Source of the DNA: Oxalobacteraceae bacterium
GTDB lineage: Bacteria; Pseudomonadota; Gammaproteobacteria; Burkholderiales; Burkholderiaceae_D
NCBI GenBank assembly: GCA_030698225.1
Contig: JAUYNR010000013.1
Location: forward strand, 1 to 64,000
Length of the DNA stretch: 64,000 nt
Direction: 5' to 3'
Under the pieces are notes generated by a model. The model was not told the DNA's origin. It saw only the letters and a program-made list of their open reading frames with translations, and searched no databases. Positions 35,405-46,270 of this stretch are shown here, one piece after another. How positions within the stretch are numbered: the first letter of the stretch is position 1; every line of letters starts with the position of its first letter. The translations under genes were made by a program, and so were the position numbers.

Positions 35405-36961
35405 ATGAAAGACACCCGCCAAGCGGACGCCAGCGCGGCTGACGCCGCATCGACAGCGGCATATTCGTTCACCGATACGCCTGCGACCCAGCCGGAGGAG
35501 CCGATCCAGCGCTCCTTGTTCGGTGAAATCCTGGACTGGATGCTGGTGCCCTTGCTGCTGCTGTGGCCGATGAGCATCGCCATCACTTACCTGGTCACCA
35601 AATCGATCGCCAACCAGCCGTTTGATCATGCGCTGGAAGACCGGGTCGCGGTGCTGGCGCAGCAAGTCAGGCTGGTAGGCGGCAAGGTCGTCACCCAAAC
35701 CAGCCCCGCCTCGCGCGACATGTTGCGGGCCGACGATATCGATTACGTGTATTTCCAGGTGCAGGGGCCGAATGCGGAGTTCATCGAAGGCGATCACGAC
35801 ATGCCGCTGCCGCTCGATGCGGAGCCGCCGCTGCCCGGCACCATCACATTTCGCAACGATACGATGCACGGGACAGAAATCCGGGTCGCCTACACCTATG
35901 TCGATCTGCACCGCTGGCGGCCGAATACGAGCGCGTCAAAAGAAACTGCAACGGCTCTGGTGCAGGTCGGCGAAACCCTGGACAAACGGGCCCAGCTCGC
36001 CAATGAAATCATCAAGGGCGTGATCATGCCGCAGTTCATCATCCTGCCGATCGCGCTGGCACTGGTCTGGCTGGCGCTGTCGCGCGGCTTGCTGCCGCTG
36101 ACCGAACTGCAGCAACGCATCCGCAACCGGCGGCCCGACGATTTGAGCCCGATCGATTCGGGCCAGGTGCCGGAAGAGATCTCGCCGCTGGTGGATTCGC
36201 TCAATGACTTGCTGGCACGGCTGTCGCAATCGATAGAGATGCAAAAGCGCTTCATCGCCGATGCCGCGCACCAGATGAAAACGCCGCTGGCGGGGATGCG
36301 CATGCAATCCGAACTGGCGTTGCGCCAGACCGATCAGGATGAAATCCACCGTTCGCTGCTGCAACTATCGAAGAGTTCAGAATCGGCCACGCGCCTGGTC
36401 AACCAATTGCTGGCGCTGGCACGCACCGAAAACCAGGCCCCAACCACCAAGCCGTTCGAGCCGCTTGAATTGTCGGAACTGGCGCGCAATGCGGTGCAGG
36501 ACTGGGTGCAAACCTCTTTTACCTATCGGATCGATCTCGGTTTCGAGCAGCCGGAGCACCCGATCATGATCAAAGGCAATCCGCTGATGCTGCGCGAAAT
36601 GCTCAACAACCTGATCGACAATGCGCTGCGCTACACGCCGCTGCACGGCTGCGTCACCGTGCGGGTGCGCAGCGACGAAGACAATGGGCACGCGTTTCTG
36701 GAAGTCGAGGATACCGGACCGGGCATCCCGGCCGTCGACCGCGGCCATATTTTCGAGCGCTTTTACCGCATCCTGGGCAGCAACGCCGAAGGCAGTGGAC
36801 TGGGCCTGGCCATCGTCAAGGAGATCGCCCAACAACACGATGCAGTGATCGACATCTTCCACAATCCGCATCAGCACGACCCGAGATTGCCCGGCAGCCT
36901 GTTTCGCGTCACCCTGCCGATGGAGCCGCGCCCGGTCATCACCCACCAGGACCCGGGATGA
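35405..36961 (+). CDS. Sensor histidine kinase (TctE-like)
   Basis: A 518-residue inner-membrane kinase. Membrane helices lie at about residues 48-66 and 205-225, enclosing a periplasmic domain of about 140 residues of the TctE N-terminal type. The H-box is AAHQMKTPLAG with His289. The N-box LNNLIDNALRYT, the G1 box DTGPGIP and the G2 box GSGLGLAIV are intact. It phosphorylates the adjacent regulator. The last codons overlap the DUF4212 gene start (ATGA), which ties sensing to the transporter. Confidence 0.88.
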   Translation: MKDTRQADASAADAASTAAYSFTDTPATQPEEPIQRSLFGEILDWMLVPLLLLWPMSIAITYLVTKSIANQPFDHALEDRVAVLAQQVRLVGGKVVTQTSPASRDMLRADDIDYVYFQVQGPNAEFIEGDHDMPLPLDAEPPLPGTITFRNDTMHGTEIRVAYTYVDLHRWRPNTSASKETATALVQVGETLDKRAQLANEIIKGVIMPQFIILPIALALVWLALSRGLLPLTELQQRIRNRRPDDLSPIDSGQVPEEISPLVDSLNDLLARLSQSIEMQKRFIADAAHQMKTPLAGMRMQSELALRQTDQDEIHRSLLQLSKSSESATRLVNQLLALARTENQAPTTKPFEPLELSELARNAVQDWVQTSFTYRIDLGFEQPEHPIMIKGNPLMLREMLNNLIDNALRYTPLHGCVTVRVRSDEDNGHAFLEVEDTGPGIPAVDRGHIFERFYRILGSNAEGSGLGLAIVKEIAQQHDAVIDIFHNPHQHDPRLPGSLFRVTLPMEPRPVITHQDPG

Positions 36962-37218
36962 CGCAGTCCGCACAACACAAGCGCGGCGTCCACTGGCGCG
37001 CCACCAAGCGCCTGACAACGGTGCTGCTGCTGACGTGGCTGATCATCACTTTCGGCAGCATCTTTTTCGCCCGTGAACTGTCCGATCCGACCATTTTCGG
37101 CTGGCCGGTGTCGTTTTACCTGATTGCCCAGGGTATCCCGTTGATCTATCTGCTCATTCTCGGCATCTACGCCTGGCGCATGCGCACGCTGGACCGGCGC
37201 TACCGGAAAGAAGACTGA
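36958..37218 (+). CDS. DUF4212 small subunit of a sodium:solute symporter
   Basis: An 86-residue membrane protein with two helices (TVLLLTWLIITFGSIFFA and VSFYLIAQGIPLIYLLILG). DUF4212 proteins are encoded directly before long SSS symporters and are taken to be an accessory subunit. It overlaps the kinase stop by four bases and the symporter start by one base. Confidence 0.85.
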   Translation: MTQSAQHKRGVHWRATKRLTTVLLLTWLIITFGSIFFARELSDPTIFGWPVSFYLIAQGIPLIYLLILGIYAWRMRTLDRRYRKED

Positions 37219-39254
37219 TGGCGGGCAAGATTTTCAACCGGAAACTGCGGCGCTATTACTCCTGGTACACGCTGGGTCTGATCCTGTTCCTGGGCGCCCT
37301 CTCGATTCTGGAATTCGAAGGCGTGCCGCGGGCCTGGATCGGTTATCTGTTCCTGTTCGCCACCATCGCGCTGTACGCCGGCATCGGCGTCATGAGCCGC
37401 ACCTCGGATGTATCCGAATACTATGTGGCCGGACGGCGCGTGCCGGCGCTGTTCAACGGCATGGCGACCGCGGCCGACTGGCTGTCGGCGGCCAGTTTCA
37501 TCAGCCTGGCCGGTGGCCTGTACCTGCAGGGCTTCGACGGCATGGCGTATATCGTCGGCTGGACCGGCGGCTATTGCCTGGTGGCCTTGCTGATCGCGCC
37601 GTTCCTGCGCAAATTCGGCCAGTACACGATCCCCGATTTCCTGGCGGCGCGCTACCGCAGCCGCCAGGGTGGCAACCCGGTGCGTATCCTGGCGGCGATT
37701 GCCACCATCCTGGTTTCATTTACCTATGTGGTGGCGCAGATATACGGCGTCGGCCTGATCACCTCGCGGTTTACCGGGGTCGACTTCTCGGTCGGCATCT
37801 TCCTCGGGCTGGCCAGCATCCTGGTCTGCTCATTCCTGGGCGGCATGCGCGCGATCACCTGGACCCAGATCGCGCAATACATCATCATGATTGCCGCCTA
37901 TATGATTCCGGTATTCTGGCTATCGGCCAAGCACACCAGCGTGCCGGTGCCGCAAATCGCTTACGGCGCGGTATTGGCGAAAATCGGCCAGGCCGAAAAA
38001 ATGCTGGAGAGCGACCCGAAGGAACAGCAAGTGCGAGACGTGTTCAAGCGCGTCGCCGCCGATTATGAAAAAAAGATGCAAGCGCTGCCGGCCTCGCTGC
38101 TGCAAGGGCGCGCCGCCTTGCAGGGCCAGGTCGATCGCCTGAAGAAAGACGGTGCCACCTTAATCGAGATCAAGACCGCCGAGCGGGCCTTGTCGAGCTA
38201 TCCGAAAACCACCGAGGAAGCGCTCAGCCTCTGGAGTCAGGCGCGGGCACATCATCTGGCGCGGGCCGACTCGATCCTCGATCACAGCACGCCGTTCCCG
38301 GCCAAGGATGCGACCGCCTCCGACATCAAGCGCAACAATTTCCTGGCGCTGGTGTTCTGCCTGATGATGGGAACTGCCGCCTTGCCGCACATCCTGCTGC
38401 GCTACTACACCACGCCATCGGTGCAGGAAACCCGAACATCGGTGTTCTGGTCGCTGTTTTTCATCATGCTGTTCTACATCACCATTCCGGCGCTGGCGGT
38501 GCTGGTGAAGTATGAAATCTATACTTCGCTGGTCGGCACCGCCTTTACCAAGCTGCCGCCGTGGGTGTCGTACTGGGCCAACATCGACAAGATCGCGCCG
38601 CTGATCGCTATCGTCGACATCAATCATGACGGCATCGTGCAACTGGCCGAGATCGCAATCGACGGCGACATCATCGTGCTGGCGATGCCGGAAATCGCCG
38701 GCCTGCCGTATGTAGTCTCCGGCCTGGTCGCGGCCGGCGGTCTGGCGGCTGCGCTATCGACCGCCGACGGCTTGCTGCTGACCATCTCGAACGCGCTATC
38801 GCACGATATTTACTACAAGATCCTGGACCCGACCGCATCGACTCAGAAACGCGTGACGATTTCCAAACTGCTGCTGGTGGTGGTGGCGCTGATCGCCGCG
38901 TATACCGCTTCGCTGAAACCGGGCGACATCCTGTCGATGGTCGGCGCCGCATTCTCGCTGGCGTCATCGGCACTGTTCCCGGTGCTGGTGCTGGGCGTGT
39001 TCTGGAAGCGCGCGAACCAAAGCGGTGCAATTGCCGGCATGATTACCGGATTCCTGGTCTGCGTGTATTACATGGTGCATACCAGTCCGACGCTGGGCGG
39101 CAGCGCGGCCGGGCAATGGTTTCATATCGCGCCGATCTCCGCCGGCGTATTCGGTGTGCCGGCCGGCATGCTGGCCATTATGCTGGTCAGCCTGCTGACA
39201 CCCGCGCCGGAACCATCGACGCTGGAGTTCGTGGACTATCTGCGCGCGCCCTGA
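37218..39254 (+). CDS. Long sodium:solute symporter (SSS, VC_2705-type) with an EF-hand loop
   Basis: A 678-residue SSS transporter, longer than the usual 500-550. The family signature is around ATAADWLSAASFISLAGGLYLQGFDGMAY. A soluble insert of about 110 residues with coiled-coil character (residues about 240-360) lies between membrane helices. A loop at residues 467-478, DINHDGIVQLAE, is a textbook EF-hand calcium loop (D1, N3, D5, G6, V8, E12). Organic acids such as acetate are likely substrates, as in related symporters. It is the last gene of the two-component/DUF4212 operon. Confidence 0.85.
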   Translation: MAGKIFNRKLRRYYSWYTLGLILFLGALSILEFEGVPRAWIGYLFLFATIALYAGIGVMSRTSDVSEYYVAGRRVPALFNGMATAADWLSAASFISLAGGLYLQGFDGMAYIVGWTGGYCLVALLIAPFLRKFGQYTIPDFLAARYRSRQGGNPVRILAAIATILVSFTYVVAQIYGVGLITSRFTGVDFSVGIFLGLASILVCSFLGGMRAITWTQIAQYIIMIAAYMIPVFWLSAKHTSVPVPQIAYGAVLAKIGQAEKMLESDPKEQQVRDVFKRVAADYEKKMQALPASLLQGRAALQGQVDRLKKDGATLIEIKTAERALSSYPKTTEEALSLWSQARAHHLARADSILDHSTPFPAKDATASDIKRNNFLALVFCLMMGTAALPHILLRYYTTPSVQETRTSVFWSLFFIMLFYITIPALAVLVKYEIYTSLVGTAFTKLPPWVSYWANIDKIAPLIAIVDINHDGIVQLAEIAIDGDIIVLAMPEIAGLPYVVSGLVAAGGLAAALSTADGLLLTISNALSHDIYYKILDPTASTQKRVTISKLLLVVVALIAAYTASLKPGDILSMVGAAFSLASSALFPVLVLGVFWKRANQSGAIAGMITGFLVCVYYMVHTSPTLGGSAAGQWFHIAPISAGVFGVPAGMLAIMLVSLLTPAPEPSTLEFVDYLRAP

Positions 39255-39327
39255 GTTGCCGCAGAAAAAACGGCATGTCGAAACTGGTTCTTCATGCCGC
39301 CCTGATGTTATCGCCTTGAAATTACAA

Positions 39328-39390
39328 GGGTATGTATAGCAAAAAATAACTGTATTACCGCATAGAATCAGTACGACTTAAAAAATACCC
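39328..39390 (-). repeat. Dispersed intergenic element, copy
   Basis: Read on the minus strand from 39390: GGGTATTTTTTAAG, ATGCGGTAATA, AATA / TATT hairpin 2, TTTTTTGC and the end ATACATACCC. The ends GGGTAT and ATACCC are perfectly complementary. It is 104 bases after the purM stop, same orientation. Confidence 0.72.
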
Positions 39391-39410
39391 TATCAATAAC
39401 CTTGTTCGGG

Positions 39411-39454
39411 GGTCGCGGTAGGGGCTGGAGGTACCTCCTGCCCCTACCGCGACC
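39411..39454. repeat. 44-bp near-perfect palindrome downstream of purM
   Basis: The sequence is self-complementary over 44 bases around a central GGTACC, with a single mismatched pair (39426 with 39439) and no loop. The outer part reads GGTCGCGGTAGGGGC. It lies between two convergent genes and may serve as a shared structural terminator, although no T-run follows. Confidence 0.75.
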
Positions 39455-39494
39455 TGTTCCGACCAGGCGCCGGCACGGCGGTCTAGCCAGCCGC

Positions 39495-40538
<1,044 letters not shown>

Positions 40539-40641
40539 GGTGTGATTGGCGGCAGAGGCGGTAAAATAAAGGGATGTGACCGCGTCAACAGGCGCGGCAA
40601 AGTGGTATTTTATCAAATTGACCCGAGCCGACACCCATTTA

Positions 40642-41724
40642 ATGCCATTTACCTTCACTCCCGAGCAGAAACAATCCGTACTGTGGCTGTCGCTGGGGAT
40701 ATTTCTTATCGTCCTGCTGATCTTGCTGGGACCGGTTCTGACCCCGTTCATTGCCGCTGCAATTCTGGCGTATGCGCTCAACCCCGGAGTCGACTGGCTC
40801 GAAAGCAAGCGTATCAGTCACTTCCGACTGCCGCGCTCGGTGGCGGTGCTGCTGGTGATTGCGCTGCTGCTGGCATCGCTGCTGGCGCTGATCCTGATCG
40901 TGGTACCGGTGCTGCAGAGCCAACTACCGCTGTTGCGCGAAAAAATCCCGGCCTTCCTGGCGCAGGCGAACAATTTCCTGAGCCCGCGCCTGACCGCGCT
41001 GGGGATTCACGTTGACCTGGATATCGATGGACTGAAAGATCTGGTGTCGTCGAAGATGGCGAGCAGCGGCGACCAGATCTGGGGCACCCTGCTAAGTTCG
41101 GTAAAGGAGGGCGGTTCGGCGGTACTCGGATGGACTGCGATGATGTTGCTGATCCCATTCATCCTGTTTTACCTGTTGCTCGACTGGCATCGTTTTTTGC
41201 ATTCCAGCTTCAAGCTGATACCGCGCCAGTGGATCGACAAGACCCGCACGCTGTCGAACGAGGTCGATGGCTTGCTGGCACAATACCTGCGCGGACAGTT
41301 GCTGGTGATGCTGATTTTGGCGGTGTATTATTCGGCGACCCTGATGCTGGCCGGCTTCGACGTGGCGCTGCCGGTCGGCATCATCACCGGCCTGCTGGTT
41401 TTCATACCGTACCTGGGCTTCGGGCTGGGTCTGGTGCTGGCGCTGATCGCAGCGGTGCTGCAGTTCGACGGTTTGCACGGCCTGATCCTGGTGGCGGTGA
41501 TTTACGGCCTGGGGCAAGTGATCGAAAGCTTTTTCCTGACGCCGCGCCTGGTCGGCGAGCGCATCGGCCTGCATCCGCTGGCGGTAATTTTCGCGCTGAT
41601 GGCGTTCGGCCAGCTGTTCGGCTTTGTCGGCGTCCTGCTGGCGCTGCCGCTGGCAGCCATCATTTCGGTGGCGATCAAGCATCTGCGCGCACAGTATTTA
41701 CAAAGTAGCTTTTACAACCAATGA
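40642..41724 (+). CDS. AI-2E family transporter (PerM-like)
   Basis: A 360-residue membrane protein with about eight helices and the central cytoplasmic/periplasmic domain of the PerM/TqsA family. Conserved blocks are [31 protein letters not shown] and the C-terminal [21 protein letters not shown]. Substrates in this family vary. It is the first gene of a run into hda, overlapping it by four bases. Confidence 0.85.
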   Translation: MPFTFTPEQKQSVLWLSLGIFLIVLLILLGPVLTPFIAAAILAYALNPGVDWLESKRISHFRLPRSVAVLLVIALLLASLLALILIVVPVLQSQLPLLREKIPAFLAQANNFLSPRLTALGIHVDLDIDGLKDLVSSKMASSGDQIWGTLLSSVKEGGSAVLGWTAMMLLIPFILFYLLLDWHRFLHSSFKLIPRQWIDKTRTLSNEVDGLLAQYLRGQLLVMLILAVYYSATLMLAGFDVALPVGIITGLLVFIPYLGFGLGLVLALIAAVLQFDGLHGLILVAVIYGLGQVIESFFLTPRLVGERIGLHPLAVIFALMAFGQLFGFVGVLLALPLAAIISVAIKHLRAQYLQSSFYNQ

Positions 41725-42416
41725 TGCGGCAACTACTACTGGACTTGGGGGCGGAAAAACCGCAAACCTTCGACAATTTCTTCGTCGGGCAAAATCCCGA
41801 ACTGGCCGATCGTCTGCAGCAAATCGTCGCGCGCGTCTCCAGCGAGCGCTTCGTGTATGTCTGGGGCCAGCCCGGCGCCGGCAAGACCCACCTGCTGCAT
41901 GCGATGGCGGCCGCGGCCGCGCCCGCCGCGCGCTTCATCGCCTGCAGCGCCGGCGCAGCCGCGTTCCAGTTCGACCCCGCCATCACGCTGTATGTGATCG
42001 ATGACTGCAACCAGTTGTCGTCCGCGCTGCAGATCGAAGCCTTCAACCTGTTCAACCAGGTGCGCGAGCACGGCTATGCACTGGTGGCTGCCGGCAACCT
42101 GCCGCCGGCCACGCTGGCGCTGCGGGAAGACTTGCGCACCCGGCTCGGCTGGGGCCTGATCTACCGCCTGCATGAGCTGACCGATGAAGACAAGATTGCC
42201 GCCCTGAGCCATTCCGCCCACATGCGCGGGCTGACCTTGTCGCCCGGCGTGCTGCCGTACCTGCTGACGCACACCCAGCGCGACATGCGTTCGCTATCGA
42301 CGATCCTCGACGAACTCGATGCCTACTCCATTGAAACCCAACGCCCGATCACGTTGTCGCTGTTGCGCAGCCTGCTGCAACTGGAACAACCGGAAGGCGA
42401 ACCGAAAGCACCATGA
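41721..42416 (+). CDS. hda: DnaA regulatory inactivator Hda
   Basis: A 231-residue DnaA-like AAA+ protein without the DNA-binding domain. The N-terminal QLLLDL is the sliding-clamp binding motif. Walker A is WGQPGAGKTHLL, and the Walker B-like strand is LYVIDDCNQL. Hda with the clamp stimulates DnaA-ATP hydrolysis after initiation. ATGATG at 41721/41724 gives two possible starts, the first overlapping perM. It overlaps the next gene by four bases. Confidence 0.9.
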   Translation: MMRQLLLDLGAEKPQTFDNFFVGQNPELADRLQQIVARVSSERFVYVWGQPGAGKTHLLHAMAAAAAPAARFIACSAGAAAFQFDPAITLYVIDDCNQLSSALQIEAFNLFNQVREHGYALVAAGNLPPATLALREDLRTRLGWGLIYRLHELTDEDKIAALSHSAHMRGLTLSPGVLPYLLTHTQRDMRSLSTILDELDAYSIETQRPITLSLLRSLLQLEQPEGEPKAP

Positions 42417-43084
42417 ATCTAGCCCTGTTTGACCTCGATCACACCCTGATCCCAATCGATTCCGATTACGAATGGGGGCAATTCCTGGCCCGCATCGGCG
42501 CGGTCGACCGCGCCGCATTCGAGCGGCGCAATGCCGCCTTCTTCGCCCAGTACCAGGCCGGCACGCTGGACCCGGTCGAGTACCTGGAGTTTGCGCTCGG
42601 CACGCTGGCGCAATTCCCGCGCCGCCAGCTCGACGACTGGCACGCGCAATTCATGGCGGAAGTGATAGCGCCTGCGATCACACCGGCGGCGCTGGATCTG
42701 CTGAAACGGCACCAGGATGCCGACGACCTGGTCGCGATCATCACCGCCACCAACCGCTTCGTCACCGCACCGATTGCCACCGCGCTGGGGGTGCGGCATC
42801 TGATCGCGGCCGAGCCGGAAACCCTGGCCGACGGCAGCATCACCGGCAAGCTGATCGGGATTCCGACCTCCGGCGCCGGCAAGGTGCGCCACACCCACGA
42901 CTGGCTCGCCGGCATGGGGAAATCGCTGGACTCCTTCGATCAAAGCCATTTCTACAGCGACTCGCAAAACGATATTCCGCTGCTGTCAGTCGTCACCCAT
43001 CCGGTCGCGACCAATCCCAATGCCTTACTGGAAGCGCACGCCAAAGCGCTCGGCTGGCCCATTCTGAAGTTATTCAATGATTAA
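42413..43084 (+). CDS. HAD-IB family phosphatase (SerB-like)
   Basis: A 223-residue HAD hydrolase. Motif I is LFDLDHTLIP, motif II is AIITATNRF, motif III is the Lys in GAGKVRHTHDW, and motif IV is FYSDSQNDIPLL. Orthologues lie between hda and pcnB in many betaproteobacteria. The substrate could be phosphoserine, histidinol phosphate or another small phosphate. ATGA overlap with hda; the stop overlaps the pcnB start. Confidence 0.85.
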   Translation: MNLALFDLDHTLIPIDSDYEWGQFLARIGAVDRAAFERRNAAFFAQYQAGTLDPVEYLEFALGTLAQFPRRQLDDWHAQFMAEVIAPAITPAALDLLKRHQDADDLVAIITATNRFVTAPIATALGVRHLIAAEPETLADGSITGKLIGIPTSGAGKVRHTHDWLAGMGKSLDSFDQSHFYSDSQNDIPLLSVVTHPVATNPNALLEAHAKALGWPILKLFND

Positions 43085-44453
43085 AAAATTCATCCGCAAG
43101 ATATTGGGCGTCAAGAACAAGAGCGACGCCGCCGGCAACAACATGGAGCCGGACGTGCTCGGCTCGAAACAGCACGGCATCGACCCCGGTCTGTTGTCCA
43201 ACAATGCGATCCGCGTCACGCAAACCCTGCAGGAAGCCGGCTTCAAGGCGTATGTGGTGGGCGGCGCAGTGCGCGACCTGCTGCTGGGCGTGAAGCCAAA
43301 AGATTTCGACATCGCCACCGACGCCACGCCGGAGCAGGTCAAGCGCCTGTTCCGGCGCGCGTTCATCATCGGCAAGCGGTTCCAGATCGTGCATGTGATG
43401 TTCGGCCAGGATTTGCTGGAAGTGACCACCTTCCGCGGCCCCGCCGCAGTCGAATCGCCGAAGGATGAGCATGGCCGGGTGCTGCGCGACAACACCTTCG
43501 GCGCACATCACGAGGATGCGGTGCGGCGCGACTTCACCATCAACGCGATGTATTACGATCCGGCGACCCAGACCGTGCTCGACTTCCACGGCGGCATCGC
43601 CGACATCCGCAAGAAGACGCTGCGCATCATCGGCGTGCCGGAAGCGCGTTTCCGCGAAGACCCGGTGCGCATGCTGCGGGTGGTGCGCTTCGCGGCCCGG
43701 CTGCAATTTTCGATCGACCCTGCCACCGCCGCGCCGATCGCGGTGATGGCATCGCTGATCGACAACGTGCCGTCGGCGCGCGTGTTCGACGAGATGCTCA
43801 AGCTGCTGTTGAGCGGCCAGGCGCTGGCCTGCCTGCGACGCTTGCGCTCCGAAGGCTTGCATCACGGCTTGCTGCCGTTGCTCGATGTGGTGCTGGAACA
43901 GCCGATGGGCGAAAAATTCGTCACGCTGGCGCTGGCCGCCACCGACGAGCGGGTCAGGCTGGGCAAACCGGTCTCGCCCGGCTTCCTGTTCGCCTCGCTG
44001 CTGTGGCATCAGGTGCTGGAGAAGTGGACCGCCTACCAGGCCGCCGGCGAAAATACGATTCCCGCTCTGCATCTGGCGGCCGACGACGTGCTCGACACCC
44101 AGTCCGACAAACTGGCGATCCAGCGCAAGATCGGCTCCGACATGCGCGACATCTGGGCCATGCAGCCGCGCTTCGAGCGCCGCAGCGGGAAAACGCCGTA
44201 CAAGCTGCTGGAACACCCGCGCCTGCGCGCTGCTTACGACTTCCTGCTGCTGCGCTGCGCGTCGGGCGAGATCGATGCCGAAATCGGCGAGTGGTGGACC
44301 AGCTTCATGGCGGCCGACGGCAACGAGCGCGAACTCCTGCTGGCCGCCAAGCCGCGCACCGCGGCCGCAGCCGGCGGCGTCAAGAAACGCAGCGCATCGC
44401 GCGGCGGGCGCGGCCGCAAGAAAGTCGGCGAAGGCATCGAAAGCGCGCAATGA
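43077..44453 (+). CDS. pcnB: Poly(A) polymerase I
   Basis: A 458-residue class II nucleotidyltransferase of the PcnB type. [14 protein letters not shown] and [14 protein letters not shown] are the catalytic motif with its two Asp residues. [13 protein letters not shown] and [16 protein letters not shown] follow. The basic C-terminus ([12 protein letters not shown]) fits PcnB rather than a CCA-adding enzyme. It adds 3' poly(A) tails that promote RNA decay. The start overlaps the HAD gene by eight bases, and the stop overlaps folK. Confidence 0.92.
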   Translation: MIKKFIRKILGVKNKSDAAGNNMEPDVLGSKQHGIDPGLLSNNAIRVTQTLQEAGFKAYVVGGAVRDLLLGVKPKDFDIATDATPEQVKRLFRRAFIIGKRFQIVHVMFGQDLLEVTTFRGPAAVESPKDEHGRVLRDNTFGAHHEDAVRRDFTINAMYYDPATQTVLDFHGGIADIRKKTLRIIGVPEARFREDPVRMLRVVRFAARLQFSIDPATAAPIAVMASLIDNVPSARVFDEMLKLLLSGQALACLRRLRSEGLHHGLLPLLDVVLEQPMGEKFVTLALAATDERVRLGKPVSPGFLFASLLWHQVLEKWTAYQAAGENTIPALHLAADDVLDTQSDKLAIQRKIGSDMRDIWAMQPRFERRSGKTPYKLLEHPRLRAAYDFLLLRCASGEIDAEIGEWWTSFMAADGNERELLLAAKPRTAAAAGGVKKRSASRGGRGRKKVGEGIESAQ

Positions 44454-44950
44454 GATTGCAACCGCCGGCGCTGGCGCCGGTAACAACATTCGTCGGCCTG
44501 GGCGCCAATCTGGGCGATGCGCGCAGCCAGGTGCTGGGCGCGATCGCGCAACTGGAAATGTTGCCCGACACCCGGCTGGTCGCGCAATCCGGCCTGTTTC
44601 GCAGCGCACCGATCGACGCCGGCGGCGACGATTTCATCAATGCGGTGGCGCAACTGGAAACCCGCCTGCCGGCCGAGGAACTGCTGCTGGCGCTGCAGGC
44701 GATCGAGCACGATTTCGGCCGCCAGCGCCCGTATCCGAACGCGCCGCGCACGCTCGACCTCGACTTGCTGTTGTACGGCAACCAGACGATAGCCAGCGCC
44801 ACGCTGCAGGTGCCGCATCCGCGCATGACAGAGCGTGCGTTCGTGCTGATCCCGCTGCTGCAGATCGACCCGCTGATCCAGATTCCGGGCCGCGGCGCCG
44901 CCCACCGGTTCGCGCCGGCAGTGGCCGGCCAGCGCATTCAAAGGATCTGA
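44450..44950 (+). CDS. folK: 6-hydroxymethyl-7,8-dihydropterin pyrophosphokinase
   Basis: A 166-residue HPPK of the folate pathway. [15 protein letters not shown] is the N-terminal motif and [18 protein letters not shown] the signature. [19 protein letters not shown] closes the active site. It transfers pyrophosphate from ATP to hydroxymethyl-dihydropterin. ATGA overlap with pcnB at 44450-44453. Confidence 0.92.
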   Translation: MRLQPPALAPVTTFVGLGANLGDARSQVLGAIAQLEMLPDTRLVAQSGLFRSAPIDAGGDDFINAVAQLETRLPAEELLLALQAIEHDFGRQRPYPNAPRTLDLDLLLYGNQTIASATLQVPHPRMTERAFVLIPLLQIDPLIQIPGRGAAHRFAPAVAGQRIQRI

Positions 44951-44982
44951 AGCGCCTTTGGCGCAATGAATATACCGGTAAT

Positions 44983-45040
44983 GGTATTTTCAATATCGCA
45001 CAGAAAACATGCGGGAAATGGCATAATTTCCTGCATACCC
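44983..45040 (+). repeat. Dispersed intergenic element, copy
   Basis: Parts: GGTATTTTCAAT, CGCA / TGCG hairpin 1, GGAAAT / ATTTCC hairpin 2 and the end GCATACCC. Hairpin 2 uses GGAAAT / ATTTCC where others use AAAC / GTTT. It is 32 bases after the folK stop, same orientation. Confidence 0.7.
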
Positions 45041-45073
45041 ATCAATATTTCATAAAACGCAGCAGGCGGCAGC

Positions 45074-45421
45074 ATGCCAAACTCGATCACCTTGCAAACC
45101 GTCGGCTTGCTGTTCTTCTCGAATATTTTCATGACCGTGGCCTGGTACGGCCATCTGAAAAATTTCGCCAGCAAGCCGTGGTGGATCGCGGCGCTGGTGA
45201 GCAAGGCGATTGCGTTGTTCGAATACATGCTGCAGGTGCCGGCCAACCGCATCGGCTATGCCCAGTTCAGCCTGGCGCAACTGAAAATCATGCAGGAAGC
45301 GATTACACTCATGGTGTTTGTGCCGTTCGCCATGCTGTACATGGGGCAGCCGTTCAAGCTCGATTATCTCTGGGCTGCACTGTGCCTGGTCGGCGCGGTG
45401 TATTTCATTTTCCGTTCATAA
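45074..45421 (+). CDS. DUF486 family small membrane protein
   Basis: A 115-residue protein with four membrane helices, DUF486 of the drug/metabolite transporter clan. Typical motifs are [25 protein letters not shown] and [18 protein letters not shown]. Function unknown. It starts 33 bases after the dispersed element and is followed by panB after 23 bases. Confidence 0.85.
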   Translation: MPNSITLQTVGLLFFSNIFMTVAWYGHLKNFASKPWWIAALVSKAIALFEYMLQVPANRIGYAQFSLAQLKIMQEAITLMVFVPFAMLYMGQPFKLDYLWAALCLVGAVYFIFRS

Positions 45422-45444
45422 AAACCGTTTCAAAAGGATACGCC

Positions 45445-46263
45445 ATGGCTGGATACATTCAAGACCCGCAACGCAAGGCCACCACCATCCCGACCCTGGC
45501 CGCGCAGCGCGCCGCCGGCGAAAAGATCGCGATGCTGACCTGCTACGACGCCAGCTTTGCCGCGCTGATGGACCGCTGCGGCGTCGACATGCTGCTGGTC
45601 GGCGATTCGCTCGGCATGGTGTGCCAGGGCCACGACTCGACGCTGCCGGTGTCGGTGCAGGAGGTCGCCTACCACACCGCCAGCGTGGCGCGCGGCAACC
45701 AGGCGGCGTTTATCGTGGCCGACATGCCGTTCGGCAGCTACGCCACGCCGGAGTCGGCGTTCCACAACGCGGTGCAGCTGGTCCAGGCCGGCGCGCAGAT
45801 GGTGAAGATCGAGGGCGGCGCCTGGCTGGCCGACACCGTGCACTTCCTGACCGAACGCGCAGTGCCGGTCTGCGCCCATCTCGGCCTGACGCCGCAATCG
45901 GTGCACCAGCTGGGCGGCTACAAGGTGCAGGGCAAGACGCCGGCAGCGGCCGACCTGCTGAAAGCCGATGCGCTGGCGCTGCAAGCGGCCGGTGCCGCGT
46001 TCCTGCTGCTGGAAGCGATTCCCGCCGCACTGGGGCGCGAAGTCACCGAACTGCTGGCGATCCCGACCATCGGCATCGGCGCCGGGCCGGATTGCTCCGG
46101 CCAGGTGCTGGTCATGCACGACTTGCTGGGCGTGTTCCCGGGCCACAAGGCGCGCTTCGTGAAAAACTTCATGGACGGCCAGACCAGCATCGACGCTGCG
46201 GTGAAGGCGTATGTGGCCGCGGTCAAGGATAAGTCGTTCCCGGCCGCCGAACACTGCTTCTGA
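45445..46263 (+). CDS. panB: 3-methyl-2-oxobutanoate hydroxymethyltransferase
   Basis: A 272-residue TIM-barrel enzyme of pantothenate synthesis (ketopantoate formation with methylene-THF). [31 protein letters not shown] and VKIEGGAW hold the Mg and substrate residues. [17 protein letters not shown] and [20 protein letters not shown] are signatures. ATG 45445 has AAAGGA upstream at suitable spacing. panC is not adjacent. Confidence 0.94.
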   Translation: MAGYIQDPQRKATTIPTLAAQRAAGEKIAMLTCYDASFAALMDRCGVDMLLVGDSLGMVCQGHDSTLPVSVQEVAYHTASVARGNQAAFIVADMPFGSYATPESAFHNAVQLVQAGAQMVKIEGGAWLADTVHFLTERAVPVCAHLGLTPQSVHQLGGYKVQGKTPAAADLLKADALALQAAGAAFLLLEAIPAALGREVTELLAIPTIGIGAGPDCSGQVLVMHDLLGVFPGHKARFVKNFMDGQTSIDAAVKAYVAAVKDKSFPAAEHCF

Positions 46264-46270
46264 CGGCACC

